A stretch of 47,771 nucleotides of DNA, taken from Brenneria bubanii. GTDB lineage: Bacteria > Pseudomonadota > Gammaproteobacteria > Enterobacterales > Enterobacteriaceae. The stretch lies in NCBI RefSeq assembly GCF_022378355.1, contig NZ_JAKMAJ010000020.1, forward strand, positions 1 through 47,771. Direction: 5' to 3'. Below the pieces are notes generated by a model. The model ran no database searches, was not told where the DNA came from, and saw only the letters and a program-made list of their open reading frames with translations. Below, piece after piece: positions 45,596 through 47,771 of this stretch (the first letter of the stretch is position 1; each line of letters starts with the position of its first letter). The translations under genes and the position numbers were made by a program.

Positions 45596-46951
45596 ATGTT
45601 GTCAAAACTTAAACGCAATAAATACCAACAACACCTCGCAGAACTGCCCAAAATCCCTCAGACAGCTGATGACGTTCAGACACTCCATACCCCTGAACTC
45701 TTCCGTACCACGCTGGTGAATGCCATTCTGAATGCCAGAAAGCGTATTTATCTGGTGGCGTTATATCTGGAACATGACGATGGCGGCATGGGGATTTTGT
45801 CTGCGGTATACGAAGCCAAGCGGCAGTGTCCCGAACTTGATGTCCGCATATTGGTCGACTGGCATCGCGCGCAGCGCGGACGAATTGGCGCCGCGGCGGA
45901 AAATACCAATGCCGACTGGTATTGCGATATGGCGGGAAAATACGTCGACGCGCAATTCCCGATCTATGGCGTCCCGGTAAATACACGTGAAGCGCTGGGC
46001 GTCCTGCACCTGAAAGGCTCTATTATTGACGATACCGTCATATACAGCGGCGCCAGCCTGAACGATGTCTATCTGCATCAGCATGATAAATACCGTTACG
46101 ATCGCTATCAGGTTATTCATAATTCGATACTGGCCGATACCATGGCCCAGTATATTCAAAGGATTCTGGCGGCATCCGCGGTACACAGGTTAGATCGCAT
46201 CGATAGGCCCAAAAGCCTGGAAATCAAAAATGAAACCCGGCAATTTAGACAATCATTACGTACCGCGGCCTACCATACGCCTGACTGCGGTGACGTTAAC
46301 GATCAACTAACCGTTACGCCATTAGTCGGATTGGGTAAAAAAAGTCCGCTGAATAAAACCATTCATCACTTGATGTACTGCACCAAAAATCACCTGGTGA
46401 TGTGTACGCCGTATTTCAACCTACCCGCCTTACTGGTCAGAAACATTATCCGGCTGTTACGGGAAGGGAAGAAAATCGAAATCATCATTGGCGATAAAAC
46501 CGCGAACGATTTTTATATTCCGCAAGACCAGCCATTTAAGATCATCGGCGCGCTGCCTTACCTCTACGAAATCAACCTGCGCCGCTTCCTTAGCCGCTTA
46601 CAGCGTTATATTGATAATCAGCAGCTGGTTATCCGCCTATGGAAGGACGGTGACAACAGTTTCCATCTGAAAGGCATGTGGGTCGATGATGAGTGGCAAT
46701 TACTGACCGGTAATAATCTCAATCCGCGCGCCTGGCGTCTGGATTTGGAAAACGCCATCCTCATTCACGATCCTGAAAAGGTTTTGCTGGCGCAGCGTTT
46801 ACAAGAACTGGCAAGAATCAAAGAACACACGCACGTGGTGGCAAACTACATGGAGCTGGAGAGCATTGCCCAATACCCGATAAAGGTGCGCAAGCTTATC
46901 CGTCGCTTACGCAGAATCCGCATCGACCGGCTTATCAGCCGCATCCTGTAG
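45596..46951 (+). CDS. pssA: phosphatidylserine synthase
   Basis: Makes phosphatidylserine from CDP-diacylglycerol and serine, the first committed step to phosphatidylethanolamine. The 451-residue protein is of the phospholipase-D-like subclass II type, peripherally bound to the inner membrane. It has two HKD motifs: H138-x-K140 in VLHLKGSIIDD, and a second in FHLKGMWVDD near residue 355. The C terminus is strongly basic (VRKLIRRLRRIRIDRLISRIL). The ATG at 45596 fits E. coli; a GTG three bases upstream is also in frame. It follows patZ after 167 bp. Confidence 0.97.
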   Translation: MLSKLKRNKYQQHLAELPKIPQTADDVQTLHTPELFRTTLVNAILNARKRIYLVALYLEHDDGGMGILSAVYEAKRQCPELDVRILVDWHRAQRGRIGAAAENTNADWYCDMAGKYVDAQFPIYGVPVNTREALGVLHLKGSIIDDTVIYSGASLNDVYLHQHDKYRYDRYQVIHNSILADTMAQYIQRILAASAVHRLDRIDRPKSLEIKNETRQFRQSLRTAAYHTPDCGDVNDQLTVTPLVGLGKKSPLNKTIHHLMYCTKNHLVMCTPYFNLPALLVRNIIRLLREGKKIEIIIGDKTANDFYIPQDQPFKIIGALPYLYEINLRRFLSRLQRYIDNQQLVIRLWKDGDNSFHLKGMWVDDEWQLLTGNNLNPRAWRLDLENAILIHDPEKVLLAQRLQELARIKEHTHVVANYMELESIAQYPIKVRKLIRRLRRIRIDRLISRIL

Positions 46952-47178
46952 CAAGCTTAGGCTTCTTGATCATTGGCGTATCGGCTATGTACGACACCGA
47001 TAAGCCTGGTGTGGCACATAGCGGGATCCGCTGCATCGCCACGCTCCCGTCGCCGCAAACCACACGTTTTATAACGCGTTGGGTAATCCTGATAATTAAA
47101 AACTCGCCGTATCAAAGACGATAAAAATACGCGTGGCCGCATTGCCAAACAAAAGGCATGGCAGAAAGAAATTATGGA

Positions 47179-47210
47179 TAAAAAAGCCATCCTGCGGGAT
47201 GGCTTTTTTA
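47179..47210. terminator. bidirectional intrinsic terminator
   Basis: The stem GCCATCC / GGATGGC with a TGCG loop is flanked by five or more A residues on the left and six T residues on the right, so it can end transcripts in both directions. It probably backs up the rRNA operon terminator on the minus strand and stops readthrough from pssA on the plus strand. Confidence 0.85.
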
Positions 47211-47321
47211 TCATCTGAAGCCTGAAGTTCGCATTCTTTGAGAGGGCCGAGCAACATCCAAATCGCTTTCGGCGCCTTCCCCTACGCGGGAAGGTAAACC
47301 CAGACAGATCATGGATAAAAC

Positions 47322-47350
47322 AAAAGGCCCAGTCTTTCGACTGGGCCTTT
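47322..47350 (-). terminator. rRNA operon terminator (rrn T1-like)
   Basis: A perfect 12-bp stem (AAAGGCCCAGTC / GACTGGGCCTTT) with loop TTTC lies 12 bp past the 5S gene. On the minus strand it is followed by a T-rich tail (TTTTGTTTTATCC). The sequence is almost the same as the E. coli rrnB T1 terminator. Confidence 0.95.
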
Positions 47351-47361
47351 CATTTGATTTG

Positions 47362-47481
47362 ATGCCTGGCAGTTCCCTACTCTCACATGGGGAGACCCCA
47401 CACTACCATCGGCGCTACGGCGTTTCACTGCTGAGTTCGGCATGGGGTCAGGTGGGACCACCGCGCTATCGCCGCCAGGCA
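47362..47481 (-). rRNA. rrf: 5S ribosomal RNA (distal copy)
   Basis: The 120-nt minus-strand sequence begins TGCCTGGCGGC and ends CTGCCAGGCAT, with the conserved internal segments GTGGTCCCACCTGACCCCA and GCCGATGGTAGTGTGGGG. It is nearly identical to E. coli 5S rRNA and follows a tRNA-Thr gene, in the position of rrfF in E. coli rrnD. Confidence 0.98.
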
Positions 47482-47516
47482 AATTCTTTTTAAACCGAAA
47501 CATTAACCCATAAATC

Positions 47517-47592
47517 TGGTGCTGATACCCAGAGTCGAACTGGGGACCTCACCCTTACCAAGGGTGCGCTCTACCAACTGAGCCATATCAGC
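47517..47592 (-). tRNA. thrV: tRNA-Thr (anticodon GGT)
   Basis: The 76-nt minus-strand sequence starts GCTGATATGGCTC, has the D arm CAGTTGGTAGAGC, the anticodon loop TTGGTAA (anticodon GGT), the T arm CCAGTTCGACTCTGG, and an encoded CCA. It lies between two 5S genes, as thrV does in E. coli rrnD. Confidence 0.98.
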
Positions 47593-47620
47593 GCACCGAA
47601 TTATCTGATGCCTGGAAGTT

Positions 47621-47690
47621 TATGAACCCGATAAGGGTTCATACTTCGGACAGTTTCCACTGTCTGATCATCGACGTCACCCCGATGATC
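47621..47690 (-). other. three tandem hairpins in the 5S-tRNA spacer
   Basis: Three perfect stems follow one another: TATGAACCC/GGGTTCATA (47621-47643), GACAGT/ACTGTC (47649-47664) and GATCATCG/CGATGATC (47666-47690). They fill the spacer between the proximal 5S gene and tRNA-Thr and are likely processing signals in the rRNA precursor. Confidence 0.6.
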
Positions 47691-47698
47691 CGTGTTTG

Positions 47699-47771
47699 AT
47701 GCCTGGCAGTTCCCTACTCTCACATGGGGAGACCCCACACTACCATCGGCGCTACGGCGTTTCACTGCTGA
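47699..47771 (-). rRNA. rrf: 5S ribosomal RNA (proximal copy, partial)
   Basis: The last 73 nt of a second 5S gene on the minus strand, cut by the window end. The visible part is identical to the same part of the distal 5S copy. Confidence 0.97.

Larger units (their letters stand above)
46952..47361. other. intergenic region between pssA and the rRNA operon
   Basis: No complete gene is supported over these 410 bp. A frame without a start codon (47096-47218, plus strand) reads RRIKDDKNTRGRIAKQKAWQ and could be a remnant of a gene end; it is interrupted upstream by TAA at 47093. Two terminators in the region are listed separately. E. coli has yfiM and kgtP between pssA and the rRNA operon; neither is seen. 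Confidence 0.45.

Noticed and set aside
1-47771. CRISPR array or complete insertion sequence
   Set aside because: No regularly spaced direct repeats and no transposase-like protein were found on either strand.

Overview
This window looks like chromosomal DNA of an enterobacterium (Enterobacterales). Most proteins match Escherichia coli K-12 proteins along their whole length as I remember them: ProBA, Crl, FrsA, Gpt, PepD, DinB, GmhA, ProVWX, EmrRAB, NupC, TrxC, PatZ and PssA. The gene order is not that of E. coli. phoE is missing between proB and crl, fadE is not next to gmhA, luxS does not follow emrB, and kgtP is not beside pssA. This order, together with a methionine-salvage cluster and a purine-catabolism (hpx-type) cluster, suggests a soft-rot or plant-associated lineage such as Pectobacteriaceae (Pectobacterium, Dickeya, Brenneria). 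That placement is an inference from gene content, not from a database search.

Layout, left to right. Positions 1-217 are a short flank next to tRNA-Thr(CGT), possibly the edge of an integrated element. Then come proA-proB, crl, frsA and gpt on the minus strand. A small orphan membrane protein and pepD follow on the plus strand, then dinB (minus, with a clear LexA box), yafE and dpaA (plus), yafJ and gmhA (minus), and yajD (plus). From 13068 to 19620 lies a nearly complete methionine salvage set: mtnK and mtnA are divergent, mtnBCD forms a minus-strand operon, and mtnE with an omega-amidase (yafV) is divergent from it. Both divergent promoters carry four tandem 8-bp MetJ-type boxes, so the module appears to be controlled as one unit by methionine/SAM status.

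From 19679 to 29878 lies a purine-nitrogen module. On the minus strand are an RpiR-type regulator, a polar-amino-acid-type ABC transporter (binding protein, two permeases, ATPase), a ureidoglycine aminotransferase (hpxJ) and an allantoate amidohydrolase (hpxK). On the plus strand are an oxamate amidohydrolase of the gamma-glutamyltransferase fold (hpxW), a small GatC/AtzG-like protein (hpxX) and an AtzE-like amidase (hpxY). Together they predict the route allantoate -> ureidoglycine -> oxalurate -> oxamate -> oxalate, with ammonia released and possibly a dedicated importer. The hpxXY step is the least characterised. A shared GAAAC-N4-GTTTC-like motif in the two intergenic regions around the regulator may be its operator.

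From 30669 the window returns to core functions: the osmoprotectant importer proVWX with a conserved proU promoter, the MarR-type repressor mprA (emrR) with a perfect palindrome upstream, the efflux pair emrAB, nupC, a DUF3574-like lipoprotein, yfiF, trxC, tapT, patZ and pssA. The right edge is the 3' end of a minus-strand rRNA operon with the order 5S - tRNA-Thr(GGT) - 5S - terminator, the same arrangement as E. coli rrnD. No CRISPR array, intact insertion sequence, prophage or toxin cluster was seen.
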